Of a DNA stretch of 64,000 nucleotides, positions 23,512 through 33,833 are shown piece after piece. Position numbers and translations under genes: made by a program. The stretch lies in the NCBI GenBank assembly GCA_035048495.1, contig CM068543.1:34659096-34723095 (forward strand), read 5' to 3'. Source of the stretch: Euptelea pleiosperma. Taxonomy: Eukaryota > Streptophyta > Magnoliopsida > Ranunculales > Eupteleaceae. The notes below the pieces were generated by a model that saw nothing but the letters and a program-made list of their open reading frames with translations, did no database searches and was not told where the DNA came from. The stretch's first letter is position 1, and the number at the start of each line of letters is the position of its first letter.

Positions 23512-25186
23512 GGTGTACGGGAGTGCGAAAAAGGACGTAAAGACGGAATTGGAAAGTTGCTGAAGCGGAAAGCTGCTAAATTTGGCCAGCCCGACCTTTT
23601 CGGGAAACTTTCTATTTTGTGTTTTTAGTGATTGTTAGCAATTTTTAAATAACTATTTTTAATGCCTCGGAAGGCCGAGTGCAATTTGTAATAATTTAGG
23701 AATTTTATTGCTTTCCATATAACTGCTAGATCTTGTTCTAGGGTTTTTTAGAAACCCTAGATTAAGTGGAAATTACAAAAAAAATTAAAAAATCAAAATT
23801 CAAAAAAATTAGGGTTTTATATTCTGCAGATTTTTAGAAATCACCAATCAAGGATTTGCGATTTTTGGAAAGATTCCAAAATCTTGAAACTCTGCTTAAT
23901 TAGGGTTTCCCCTCTTAGAAGTTTCCTCTTTAGAAGAATTTCTATCTTTAGAAATCTTCCGAATTTGGAAAAGTCTGCAAAAGGAAACACCCCAAATCTA
24001 GCAGAATTTCAATTTTGGGAAATTTCCAAAAATTATAAGGGATCTCGCAATCAAATCTTTCTTGGAAGATCTCCACAGTTCGGGAAACTTTCCAATCTAG
24101 GTATTTTCCAATCTGGAAATTCCTAAATTTTAACCCATCTCGAACTTAGGAATTAATTCAAAAACTTGCCTAAATCCAGTGCTTGTTCTGTGAACCCTAA
24201 AAAGGCAAGGATCTTCCAAATAGAATCCCACATACCTAGACCGTGTGATCTAACTTTTCTGCAGGAACACGATCCAGTGTGGGTAGAGAGCGAAAGCTCA
24301 AAGAGGTGGAGTCGGGCCCAAGCCCATTAGGATACCCCTCTCTAACCCACGGAGGAGACCCCGTGGCGTGGCCCACGGGAGGTAAGTCTCTATCCTCGCC
24401 TTGAGTGCGATACAGAGCATATTGAGTGCATCATTGCCGCTTGTCTATTTGCTTTCGCATCCATATTCTTCGACTTGCGTGGCGTGGCCGTTAATCAATC
24501 AACTCTAAGAGAGCAGACCCAGCTCCAAATTGAAACTGGTGGGATTTCATCACCCACCTCATCATTCCAACTGATTTGATCCCAAGGCTCCATTTAATTA
24601 AAAAGAATCAAGAAGAAGAGCCAATTAGCCCGGTGTTCGAGGAAAAATCCACGCAAAGCGAACCCGCTTAATATCCAATCGAAATAAGACCACGAGCGCG
24701 GGTCCCTGTTGTCTAACACACCCATAAGTCCCTGCTACTCAAGTACACTGAGCTCGACGTGGCATCTTGGACTATTCGGCGGTTAGTTACGTGTGGACTA
24801 GGAACACGCACCAACCCTAGCTTAACCCGAGGGAACACTCTTCTTATACACTTGACCAATCCGGTTAGTCTGGGACGTACTTAAGTCAGCCATTGTGCCG
24901 CACGTCTGTCTAGGCTTCGGATTGCCTTGTTGTTAACTAGAGTTAGTACTAAAGGATTCGCTCTGAAGAGTATAGCCTGGTGAGAACCTCTGAGTGCAAA
25001 ACAGTTAGTCCGGCGGTTAAAAGATAAACCAGTGGTCCGCCCACTGTCATAATCTACTCTAGCCCCAAAACTAACAAAGATAATTCCTAAAATATATCCT
25101 GATTGCTTAGAATAGGATTATCTGTGCTTGGTGTGCATCATTTAGGATAGTGTTCCTCTCTGGCAACTTTTTGCCAAGTATAGAGC
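23512..25186 (+). other. E3 leader (untranslated)
   Basis: 1.7 kb between PBS and gag with no significant ORF. It is shared with E5 (41495-43273), E1 (56289-57652), E0 and, in part, E2. It starts with a GAAATTTCC-rich AT segment, then the 117-nt splice-bounded cassette (24265-24381), then GC-richer sequence (CCACGAGCGCGGGTCC, CGGCGGTTAGTTACGTG) up to gag. Confidence 0.75.
24265..24381 (+). ncRNA. 117-nt leader cassette with splice-like borders (E3)
   Basis: Preceded by the pyrimidine-rich acceptor-like TTTTCTGCAG and followed by GTAAGT. E5 (42253-42369) and E1 (56639-56755) have the same exact length and borders. No ATG-initiated frame is conserved, so a small leader exon is the simplest reading. 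Splicing is inferred, not shown. Confidence 0.45.
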
Positions 25187-26905
25187 TTGCCTCATTCGCG
25201 TATGCCCGTTTGGAATCGTCCGAACAAGCGCTTGATTCGATCTGAGAATCACGTCCCTACAGTGGATCCTCCACTGAATTCTTCCCCATCTCTTTCCCCA
25301 CCCGCCTCCCCCAGTACTACTACCTTTGTAGTCATGGCAGTCGAACGACCTCTTATCGAGACGTTCGCTCCTATCTCTGCCAATCCGCCCACTTGCATTG
25401 TTCTCCCACCTACTACGGCGGTACAATTTGAGATCAGGCCGCAGACGATCCAAATGCTGCCTACCTTTCGTGGTCTCCCAAGAGAAGACCCATATTCCCA
25501 TATTAGGGAATTCCAACATGTCATCCTACTTTTCAAGAATCAGAACCTCGATGATGACAATGTCCGTCTGCGAGTTTTCCCATTCTCGCTCAAAGACCGA
25601 GCCTCAGATTGGCTCTACTCTTTACCCGCTGATTCAATCAGCAGTTGGAAAGAATTGGTGGGCAAATTCATGTCTAAATTCTACCCCATGACTCGGACCA
25701 ACCAAATGAAGCAACTCATTCAGGACTTTAGACAGAAGTCCGATGAGAAATTTTTTGAAGCATGGGATAGATTCCAAGACTACTTGACTAAGTGTCCCCA
25801 CCATAGCATCGACAAGGGCAATCTTGTCCACGTCTTCTACAAGGGACTTACTGATGAGTCCCGGACCATGGTAGAGTCAATGTGCCAAGGAAAATTCCTG
25901 CACCAAACTCCGACCGATGCATACAAATTCTTGGGAGAGTTAGGAGAAAACTCTCAACATTGGACGACTGACTCAGAGTTCAGTCGAACCACTTCGGTCC
26001 AAAGGACAACCAAGGGACATGATGCTACAGCTGATACGGAGCTTCGATCTGTCATTCAAGAGTTGAGCAAGTCAGTCTCGGCACTGGCTGTGTCTGTCCA
26101 AAAGCCTACTCAACAGTCTACCCCAGTCATGCATGTGGGACACGAGAGCCCTATGGAATCCTGCACCCTCTGTCTGCAACCCTCCCATACTACTGAGCAT
26201 TGTCCTTTGAATGAAGGATGGTCTAATCCTCTTCAGGAAGAAGTTTGTGCTTTCAGCACATACAAACCACCCACTCAGAACTCGTATAGTCAATCTTATC
26301 ATCCGGACACGAGAAACCACCCTAACTTCTCTTGGAGGCCTCAGTCTACTCAACCACAAGCTCAACCTCCACGTCAACCTCAGGGCATGTATCCTCCTGG
26401 GTTCAATCAACCCAATAGGCAATTCAATCAGGGTCAGTACCAGCAGAATCAGTACCCATCTACTCAGAACCAGCAATTCCAACAGGGTCAATACTCTGGA
26501 CAATCGAGCACATTTCAGAATCAGCAAAGAGTCCCACAGACCTTTCAGAACCAACCGATTGTCCCAACTAATTCTTCCGCCTATAACTATAATGCCCCAA
26601 TGAGCTCGAGTCGCGAATTGGTGCCTCAGCTCCCATTAGCTGCCCCCCAACAGTCGGTCCCCAAATCTGGTATCGAAGACCTTCTAGCTCAACTCATTAC
26701 TCAGCAACAACAATCTATGCAACGCCTAGAGCAACAGCAACAGCAATCCATGCTTCGTCTAGAGCAACGTCTAGGTAACTTGGAAGCTGAGAAAGCTAAG
26801 GGGATCTTTCCTAGCCAACCCATTGCCAACCCTAAAGGAAATGCCAAAGGGGCAGTATATGAGATCGGATCCCAATCTCAAAGCCAAAATGAAGTGGATA
26901 CATGA
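25187..26905 (+). CDS. gag: Gag polyprotein with capsid domain (E3)
   Basis: 572 codons. Residues about 93-240 form the plant retrotransposon Gag (capsid) domain: FRGLPREDPYSHIREF, RLRVFPFSLKDRASDWLYSL, MSKFYPMTRTNQM, EAWDRFQDYLTKCPHH. A CX2CX4HX4C zinc knuckle lies at C326, C329, H334 and C339. Residues about 370-560 are Q/P-rich with a Q-rich coiled-coil-like segment (DLLAQLITQQQQSMQRL). Gag packages the element RNA in cytoplasmic particles. The start at 25187 gives the longest frame; the ATG at 25334 (MAVERPLIET) aligns with the start of the E5 protein and may be the real one. The frame is ended by a deletion joint to the integrase tail, so the last few residues are not native and no protease follows. 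Confidence 0.85.
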   Translation: MPHSRMPVWNRPNKRLIRSENHVPTVDPPLNSSPSLSPPASPSTTTFVVMAVERPLIETFAPISANPPTCIVLPPTTAVQFEIRPQTIQMLPTFRGLPREDPYSHIREFQHVILLFKNQNLDDDNVRLRVFPFSLKDRASDWLYSLPADSISSWKELVGKFMSKFYPMTRTNQMKQLIQDFRQKSDEKFFEAWDRFQDYLTKCPHHSIDKGNLVHVFYKGLTDESRTMVESMCQGKFLHQTPTDAYKFLGELGENSQHWTTDSEFSRTTSVQRTTKGHDATADTELRSVIQELSKSVSALAVSVQKPTQQSTPVMHVGHESPMESCTLCLQPSHTTEHCPLNEGWSNPLQEEVCAFSTYKPPTQNSYSQSYHPDTRNHPNFSWRPQSTQPQAQPPRQPQGMYPPGFNQPNRQFNQGQYQQNQYPSTQNQQFQQGQYSGQSSTFQNQQRVPQTFQNQPIVPTNSSAYNYNAPMSSSRELVPQLPLAAPQQSVPKSGIEDLLAQLITQQQQSMQRLEQQQQQSMLRLEQRLGNLEAEKAKGIFPSQPIANPKGNAKGAVYEIGSQSQSQNEVDT

Positions 26906-27179
26906 CAAGAGCATCCTCAGGAAAGAGTTCCATCCAGGGCAGAAGGTCCTTCTTTATAATTCTCGTCTCCATCTCTTCCCTGGGAAACTGAAATCTAGGT
27001 GGACCGGTCCTTATACGGTCACCACAGTCACACCCTTTGGGGCAATCACTATTGAGGATCCTCAGGATCACTCCTCTTTTCAAGTCAACGGGCAGCGTCT
27101 AAAACAGTACCATGAACTTGACGTATTGTTCATTCAGACTTTTGAGATCGATCTCATCGATCCTATCTATGTCGACTGA
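26880..27179 (+). pseudogene. Integrase C-terminal tail (E3 pol remnant)
   Basis: From the joint near 26880 a different frame encodes [20 protein letters not shown] and on to a natural-looking stop after DLIDPIYVD. It matches residues 218-301 of the E2 integrase, including the GPY motif region (RWTGPYTVT). Everything between the end of gag and this point (protease, RT, RNase H, zinc and catalytic parts of integrase) is deleted. It has no start of its own and is out of frame with gag. Confidence 0.85.
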
Positions 27180-27209
27180 TGATCCACTCAGTCTCCTGTG
27201 CTCCAACTT

Positions 27210-27345
27210 GGTTGGGGGTGCCTGTCACCCCCGTCATGTCTGGCTGAAGACGTAAAACTTAGCGCTTTCGGAAAGGCAATTCCGGTATTCCTAGAGTACA
27301 TGAGTCTCATGCATTTGTTATTATTGTTATATCTTTGAAAATGCA
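27210..27345 (+). ncRNA. Conserved structured block after ORF stop (E3)
   Basis: It starts 30 nt after the stop codon. A perfect 7-bp stem GGGGGTG/CACCCCC with loop CCTGT lies at 27214-27232. Then come a strongly conserved GACGTAAAACTTAGCGCTTTC, a palindrome CATGAGTCTCATG (27299-27311) and a T-rich run ending in GCAGGTACATTC. E5 has the same stem with a T-A pair where E3 has a C-G pair, a compensatory change. Confidence 0.5.
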
Positions 27346-27494
27346 GGTACATTCATTCTTCCGATCATCAGGTATCACTCACTGTCGAGTTTCTGCTGAC
27401 TTGGTAACATCCTCCCTGATCCTTTGCATCATCATCACCGATTTTTCATCATTTTATGTCCCGGTCATGAGCACCGAGGACGGTGCTGTATTTT

Positions 27495-27507
27495 GGTTGG
27501 GGGTGGG
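27495..27507 (+). other. Second GGTTGGGGG tract (internal PPT-like)
   Basis: GGTTGGGGGTGGG about 1.6 kb before the terminal tract. The same tract is at 45486-45496 in E5. It resembles the terminal PPT and could prime internally. No proof. Confidence 0.3.
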
Positions 27508-27508
27508 T

Positions 27509-27555
27509 ATTTACCAAAACTCATGTCTTTAATAAAAAAAAAAATAATAAAAAAA

Positions 27556-27592
<37 letters not shown>

Positions 27593-29129
27593 ATTTTTGG
27601 GGTGATTTCCGATGTTCTCCAAAAGTTTTCTAGAATTTCAAAAACGTGTCAAATACCCTGACTTTGATTAGCTAAAAACCTTCGTTAAGTCAGTATTGAG
27701 GATGTCAATTTTTGTTTAAAGTTAGCGTCGAGTCAAGTCAGGCGTGACTACAGCAGGTTTGAAAACTCAGAAAAACTCAGATTTGGCACAATTGTACACT
27801 ATCAACATCAGAGTCATCCTAAGTTTTGAAACTCTAGAGATCCTGTGAGAAGAATTGTGGAGACCTAACCCAGTGAGCTTTCGAGCCTTTAATCGTTTCA
27901 GAGAGTTATACATTAATCCTGAGTCACAAGATGACTCACTATTCTTCATGCCCGCAATATTCGTTGAGAGATCTCATTATCTTTTGCTTCGATCATAAAA
28001 CTCGGAACGACATCAAAAATTGGATTACTACGACAGAACCTTCTCTGTATCTAGTCAAGACAGTATACATGATAGTGCAAACCTTAGAAAATGATTTAGG
28101 CCATTTTTCTGAACCATTCAGCCTTTTTACTCACCTGAATTATACTTCACTAGAAACCCCTTGAGCCATTCTATAAAAGCCTTTTCTTTGTAAACCCATC
28201 AACCTAAAATCCAGTCTAGCTACGAAACATGACTGGCTACCCTTATTTTGAGATGGACAAAAGAATAACTGATGTGGGTGTACCGTGAAAAGAAAAGTAA
28301 AGAAGAAGAATCAAAAGGAAAAGAAAGTGGTTCAAGCCAAAAACAAAATATAGAAAGAAAGTATGAAGAAGAGCTGAAAAGAAATTGAGCAGTCTCAGAA
28401 ATATCAAGAAAAAGAGAAAAATACGAAAAAAGGAAAAAGAACCAGATAATGGTGTTACGTCGCAGGAAAAATTCAAGAAAATGGCAATATCCTCTCAAGA
28501 TCTTTGAAATCCTGTATTCCTTTATCTCTCTACACCTGACCTAAGCCTCATTACAACCCAGGAAAGTCCTACTTGATTCTAGGATAGTACGATCATAAAA
28601 TGTGGAGATTGGAGAAAGAGAAGCTATAGAGTTTGATCTGACGTTCCCGAGTGAAGTGGTATTCCAATCATGAGATCTTCTTCTGTTAAAGATGTCCTTC
28701 CTTCAAATAAAACATATGTGAGATCTTTTGCCTCTTTATATTAAATACATCTCCTCACATATAAATTGAGAGAAAAGAAGAAAACCCTTCTTGTGTGATT
28801 CTATTCTGAGTGCTAAACATGTGAGATTTGAGGTCGAGGCATAAAAACTTAGAGGTGATCTGGAAATCTTTACTGTCGGATGATGAGAATGTTGAGCACA
28901 CACACACGCAGAGTCTGACTATTCTGCGTCATGATTATCAGTCTGTAGTCTTGCCAAAACTTTCAAACTCTTCGCTAGCATGTAACTGTTTTTGCATCCA
29001 TTCAATGATTTGACGAACGGTGTTTTCCCGGAGCTAATATGAAAAAGTGTGCAGCATGTGCAGAGCCCTTTTAAGCTCATTTATTTCGCACTAATTGCCA
29101 AGGATTGGCAATATGCTGGTTGGGGGTTG
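27509..29129 (+). repeat. 3' region, copy 2 of the 1621-bp direct repeat
   Basis: The native 3' region of the gag unit, equal in length to 19370-20990. It contains the second copy of the small ORF (27931-28164, identical protein), the purine-rich tract (about 28274-28470) and the terminal G-rich tract (29118-29129). Confidence 0.85.
27931..28164 (+). CDS. Small conserved ORF in the 3' region (E3 copy 2)
   Basis: Identical 77-codon frame to 19792-20025 (MTHYSSCPQYSLRDLI...). It sits about 0.75 kb after the pol stop and about 1 kb before the 3' LTR. It is unassigned and has the same caveats as the other copies. Confidence 0.35.
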   Translation: MTHYSSCPQYSLRDLIIFCFDHKTRNDIKNWITTTEPSLYLVKTVYMIVQTLENDLGHFSEPFSLFTHLNYTSLETP

Positions 29130-29434
29130 TGATATTCGCTCAAAAGTGCTTATTTTAAGCAATTATCCTTTTAGCGTTATTGCATTCTCCTACGTAAAAT
29201 ACTCTATTTACCTACTTTTCTACGTAAGAGTCTCTTCTGTTGCGTAGAACACACTTTTCTGGACGAAATGGTATATTTGCATCCATTAAACACATTTTCG
29301 TCCAGAAAAGTGTGTTCTACGCAACAGAAGAGACTCTTACGTAGAAAAGTAGGTAAATAGAGTATTTTACGTAGGAGAATGCAATAACGCTAAAAGGATA
29401 ATTGCTTAAAATAAGCACTTTTGAGCGAATATCA
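29130..29434. repeat. Perfect foldback: 139-bp arms, 27-bp loop
   Basis: The left arm 29130-29268 (TGATATTCGC...GGACGAAA) and right arm 29296-29434 (TTTCGTCC...GCGAATATCA) are exact reverse complements by base-by-base reading. The loop is 29269-29295. The left arm is the normal LTR start. The right arm replaces about 390 bp of LTR, after which the LTR resumes at a CTCTCTCTCTTCATC stretch. Confidence 0.93.
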
Positions 29435-30221
29435 TCTCTCTCTCTTCATCTCTCGATCCTCGAATCTATTGACCTAACCCTAGAACTCCTGCCCATTGGC
29501 TTAGTCTCATCTCCCTTAGCTTTCTGACCGTTGGATCTTCCATCGGGCCGTTGGATCTCTATAGATCGCCATCTGATCTATCAATTCTATGCATCCGACC
29601 ATCCGATCGTGCCTCAGATCATTCGATCATCCATCCTATCAACCACCCGATCTCCATTGTAAAATCTCAATCTCTAGAACTCGGTTGATCCTATGGTTGA
29701 TTGTAGATGAGAGAGAGCAGAGCTCGATCTCCGAGGAAAGAAAAATGCATTTTTCTTCCCTGGCAACCAAACGCACCCTAACCCGCAGCCTCGTAAGAGG
29801 TCCACATCCATCGAGCCCAGTGGCCCACTATCCTATTCACCTACCTTCTGGCCCATGGTCGATGCACTCTGGGCCCACATTTTTTAGCGTTCCCATTGGC
29901 CAACCACTGGCCGACACGTGGCATCATCTCTCGGCCAATGATCAATCAAACTCATGGCCAAACAGCCCACGAGCCCAAGCCCGTAACCCACCTATCATTT
30001 ATCAAAATAAAAAGAATATAAAAAAAAAAAAAAAAAAAAAAAATTTTTTAGAAACCGTGGGTTTCTAAGAGAGAAACCCACGGTTTCTCCCTTAAGAGAG
30101 GAACCCCTAGAAACCCTAGGGGAGCTCTTCTTTTCTTCGGGCTTCTCTTTCTTTCTTTTCTTCTTCTTCTTCCTCGCCGTGGTCTACTCCGGCGAGCTGG
30201 TGGAGCTCCCGCCTTTTCTTC

Positions 30222-30284
30222 TTTTTCTTCTTCTTTTTTTTCTTCTTCTTCTTCTTCTTCTTCTTCTTCTTCTTCTTCTTCCAT
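30222..30284 (+). repeat. TTC/CTT microsatellite in LTR
   Basis: A nearly pure TTC array in the transcribed part of the E3 right LTR. Similar arrays occur at 22185-22217, 39785-39823, 39990-40060, 48580-48618 and 48790-48870. They differ in copy number even between the two E5 LTRs, so they are unstable. Confidence 0.85.
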
Positions 30285-32017
30285 TCTTCTGTTGCAGGTA
30301 CGAGGGGGCTAACCAGCAAGCCGTCACCCCCATCAACGCACTACCACAGCAACTCGCCATTAAAACCGGCGAGCTTCTTCCCGGTTCTCACCACGCCCCC
30401 ACCTGCAACACACTCCAACGCTCTAGGGGCACCACCTCTTCACTCTTCAAGTGCAGCACGTTGCTGCAACCTCCCCTAGCAGAACCAGCAGATCGGATTG
30501 CCCCCAACGTTCCATTTGCCATTGCTGGCAGGACCTGCAACTCCGGCCAGCTCTTCTCCTCATCACGGTTGTGCTCTTCACCAGTGTACTCCTCCGTTAC
30601 CATCTAGATCATCATGACCCTCGTCTCCAGCAGGTAAGGATCTCATTCTTCTTCTTATTTCTCTTCTTCTCCTCTTCTCTTCTTCTTCTTCTTCATCACC
30701 TCCACCGGAGTTGCAGATCTGCAACTCTGGCTTGCCGTTTCAGGCGTGTCCTCCAGCACGACCACGTTCCTCCTTGTTATCCCTGTTACCCTGTAACCTC
30801 CCTAATAGAGTGCTTCACAGTAGGACCAACAAGTTTTCCTCCACACAGCCACCTTATACTCTCCGCCATTGATTCCGGTCACTAGCAACTCCGGCGATCC
30901 TTCATTAGCAACCATCTCCTATTCGCTCACCAAGAATCACGGTCTCACTTTGGGGGACCTCTCTCACCACCTTCTCTCAATCCCCTGCGACTCCAACAAT
31001 CTTCACGGCCTGCAATGAGTTGCAGGCCGTTATTTTCAGTTGGGTTCCCCTTGGCGACCCACTCCACCTGCAACCACTCCCTAACCTTTGCTCTCCCTTT
31101 CCCAATTGGCAGCACACCTGAAATCACTTCCAAGAGCCTCAAACTCCGCTGTAACTTCCTCAAGCCACGTCCTTGCCTCAGCAACCATCAATCCGCCTAT
31201 CATCTTCTCCTTCAATGAGTTGTAGCCACCCCATGCTCTTCCTCCCATGCATCTCCGACCATTCTTTGCTGGCCAATCTCAAATATTTGGGAAGATCCCC
31301 AAGGTAATCTATCACTTTCTCTCTCTCTCTTTCTCTTTCTCTTTCATCTTTTCACTTTCTCACTCTATAATTTGTTTCTCCCTCTCTCTCTAGCTTGTCC
31401 CACTTTCTCTCTATACTTTCCTCTCTTTTTTCTCTAGATCTCTCACTTCTTTTCTCTGTCTAAAATCTCTAGAATTTTCTCTTTCTCTCTCTCTATCTCT
31501 TGTTTCTCTCTCTAGTTTTTAGGAAATTCTTTCTCTACCTAGTTCTCTCTAGCGTTCTCTCTCCTTCGTCTCTTTCTCTCTCTAGAAATCTCATTCTCTT
31601 CCTTTTTCTCTCTCATCTATTTTAGTGTTTTTTATTGCTTTCCAGTTGATTAATTGTTTTATCATAGTTTAAGATTTATCTAAGCAGTGTAATGAATTTT
31701 AATGTTATGAAAGTTCTTCGGAGTTATTTGAATATTTTGCATCTTTTTCATTAATATTGTAGTTCATGGTTCGCAGCAATCAACTCAAAAGAATGTTTTC
31801 AATCCCTACCTCTCCACCACTCTCACCTCTCCATAGTTCTGATAAAAATTTGTCATTTTATGTTCTTGGTTGCACGAACTAACCCCGAGTGCGGATCGAC
31901 ATCCGACACGAATCCCTATACAGATCTAAAATTTTGCAGGAATTAAATCGGAAAAGTTACAAATTTAGTTGGAATTAGGGTTTCCGTAACCAACAACGCG
32001 GAAAAACCCTACTTCCA

Positions 32018-32697
32018 GAAAGGTCTAAGGCCTAGAGGGAGAAAGTCAAAAGTGAAAAATTATTAGAGAGAGAGAGTAGCTAGAGAGAGAAAAAGAGAAA
32101 GAGAGAGAGAAACCTAAAGAGAGAAAGGGGTGAGAAGATCTAGAGAGAGAAAATGGGAAAAAGTACAAGAAAAATGGATTTTACCTTGGATAACTTTTGG
32201 GTTGGCCCATGAATTGGCCATGGATTAAGGTATGCGGGGTTGGTGTTTGAGATGGCGAAGTCGTGGCTCATGGCCACACTACGGATGTGGTAGCTGGTTG
32301 TGCACCCTACCCGTGGAATGTGGGGATCTGGGTTGCTGCAAAGGGACACCGGTGGAGGGCTAGGTGATGGTAGATCGAGAAGGGACAGCCAGCCAGCAAG
32401 GTAAGGGATGCATCTTCCTTCCTTTCTCCTCTTCTTCTATTCTTTGGAAGAGAGATGAGGAGCAGATTGAGAGAGGAGAGTAACGGTTTTGAAGTGGCTC
32501 TGTGGATGGAGAGCACGGTGGTGCTAATGGATGCTGGCCAGTGTGGGGTGCTGTGAATGGTGATAGAGTTGAAGATCGGGTCTCACCTTGGCGATCACGG
32601 TGGGACGTTCCAAGATGGAGAGGGGACTGCCATGCATTGAAGATGAAGATTGAGAAATTTTTGGTTCGGTGGTGATCACTGCAGATGGAGGAGATCG
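32018..32697 (-). repeat. E2 3' LTR, second segment (truncated)
   Basis: Begins with GAAAG (32018-32022), the E3 target copy. It matches E2 5' LTR sequence (35616-35992, then 51017-51310) and then stops near GGAGATC (32697), where it is fused to the E2 3' region. The first about 1.2 kb of this LTR, the PPT and most of the 3' region are missing. Confidence 0.8.
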
Positions 32698-32704
32698 AAA
32701 GAAT

Positions 32705-32870
32705 GAATGTACCTGTATTTCCAAAGATATAACAGTAATAACAAATGCATGAGACCCATGTACTCTAGGAATACCCGAATTGCCTTTTCGAAAGCGCTAA
32801 GTTTTACGTCTTCAGCCAGACATGACGGGGGTGACAGGCACCCCCAACCAAGTTGGAGCTCAGGAGACTG
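32705..32870 (-). ncRNA. Conserved structured block after ORF stop (E2 copy)
   Basis: Minus-strand copy of the post-ORF block. The stem GGGGGTG/CACCCCC with a 5-nt loop lies at 32827-32845, followed by the conserved GACGTAAAACTTAGCGCTTTC. Same pairing as in E3. Confidence 0.45.
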
Positions 32871-32921
32871 AGTGGATCATCAGTCGACATAGACAGGATC
32901 GATGAGATCAATTTCAAAAGT

Positions 32922-33827
32922 CTAAATGAACGACACATCAAGTTCATGGAATTGCTTAAGACGCTGGCCATTTACCTGGAATGAGGAGTGATCCTTGGGA
33001 TCCTCAATAGTGATTGCCCCAAAGGGTGTGACTGCGGTGACCGTATAAGGACCGGTCCACCTAGATTTCAGTTTCCCAGGGAAGAGATGGAGACGAGAGT
33101 TATAAAGAAGGACCTTCTGTCCTGGATGGAACTCTTTCCTGAGGATGCTCTTGTCATGTATCCACTTCATTTTTGCTTTGTAATTCTTGGACAAGTTGTA
33201 TGCATCATTTCTGAGTTCTTCTAACTCATTCATTTGAAGTTTTCGCTCCTCCCCTACAGAGTCGAGGTCGAAGTTGAGCTTTTTAATGGCCCACAGAGCA
33301 CGATGTTCAATCTCTACCGGTAGATGACAGGGTTTCCCAAAGACGAGACGACAGGGAGACATATTGAGTGGGGTCTTGTAGGCGGTTCTGTATGCCCATA
33401 AAGCATCAGTGAGACGAGTAGACCAGTCTTTACGTGTGGTATTGACTGTCTTCTCCAAGATCTGCTTAATCTGACGATTAGAAACCTCCACTTGACCACT
33501 AGTCTGCGGATGATAAGCTAGGGCAACCTTGTGGGTTACCCCATACTTTTTCATTAATTTCTCGAATATCCTATTGCAGAAATGGGTGCCCCCATCACTA
33601 ATGATGGCCTTAGGGGCACCGAATCGGGCGAAAATGAACTCCTTTAGGAATTTGACTACCACTTTGTAGTCATTGGTCTTGGTGGGAATGGCTTCGATCC
33701 ATTTGGATACATAGTCTACCGCAAGGAGAATGTACTCAAAACCATAGGAAACGGGAAAGGGGCCCATGAAGTCGATGCCCCAAATGTCAAATATTTCATC
33801 GACCTGGATGGGAGTTAGGGGCATCAT
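32922..33827 (-). pseudogene. Integrase, Athila type (E2 pol)
   Basis: 301 codons from an internal Met. The catalytic triad is complete: D19 (WGIDFMGPF), D78 (IISDGGTHF) and E114 ([10 protein letters not shown]), with D,D-35-E spacing. A GPY/F-type C-terminal module is at 257-275 (WTGPYTV). The upstream frame continues without shift into RNase H but is cut by TAG at 33834-33836. The downstream end is a TAG (32922-32924) where E3 has CAG, so the C-terminus is about 15 residues short. Integrase would insert element cDNA into the genome. The fold looks preserved, but the polyprotein is broken. Confidence 0.9.
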
Positions 33828-33833
33828 GTTCCT

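Larger units (their letters stand above)
18817..32017 (+). mobile_element. E3: three-LTR composite with gag, TSD GAAAG
   Basis: It starts TGATATTCGC at 18817, ends CTACTTCCA at 32017 (one change from CTACTTTCA) and is flanked by GAAAG at 18812-18816 and 32018-32022. Order: LTR start (18817-19369), 3' region (19370-20990), full LTR (20991-23491), PBS, leader, gag (25187-26905), integrase tail, 3' region (27180-29129), LTR (29130-32017). The two outer LTR pieces belong to the E5-like subfamily, while the central LTR belongs to another. This suggests recombination between two elements followed by deletions. Confidence 0.88.
29130..32017 (+). repeat. E3 right LTR with foldback start
   Basis: 2888 bp. 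After the foldback it follows the E5-like subfamily (CGAGGAAAGAAAAATGCATTT, GGCAACCAAACGCACCC). It contains poly(A) at about 30020-30042, a long TTC array (about 30230-30282), a near-perfect palindrome (30705-30730), another (31005-31030), a CT-rich stretch (31310-31620) and the terminal block ending CTACTTCCA. Confidence 0.85.

Noticed and set aside
26823..27179. Intact integrase-domain gene in E3
   Set aside because: Only the C-terminal tail is homologous. The first residues come from the gag frame shifted, and the joint is a deletion.
30222..30284. TTC arrays as CRISPR-like or satellite arrays
   Set aside because: Simple trinucleotide microsatellites without spacers, in a plant genome.
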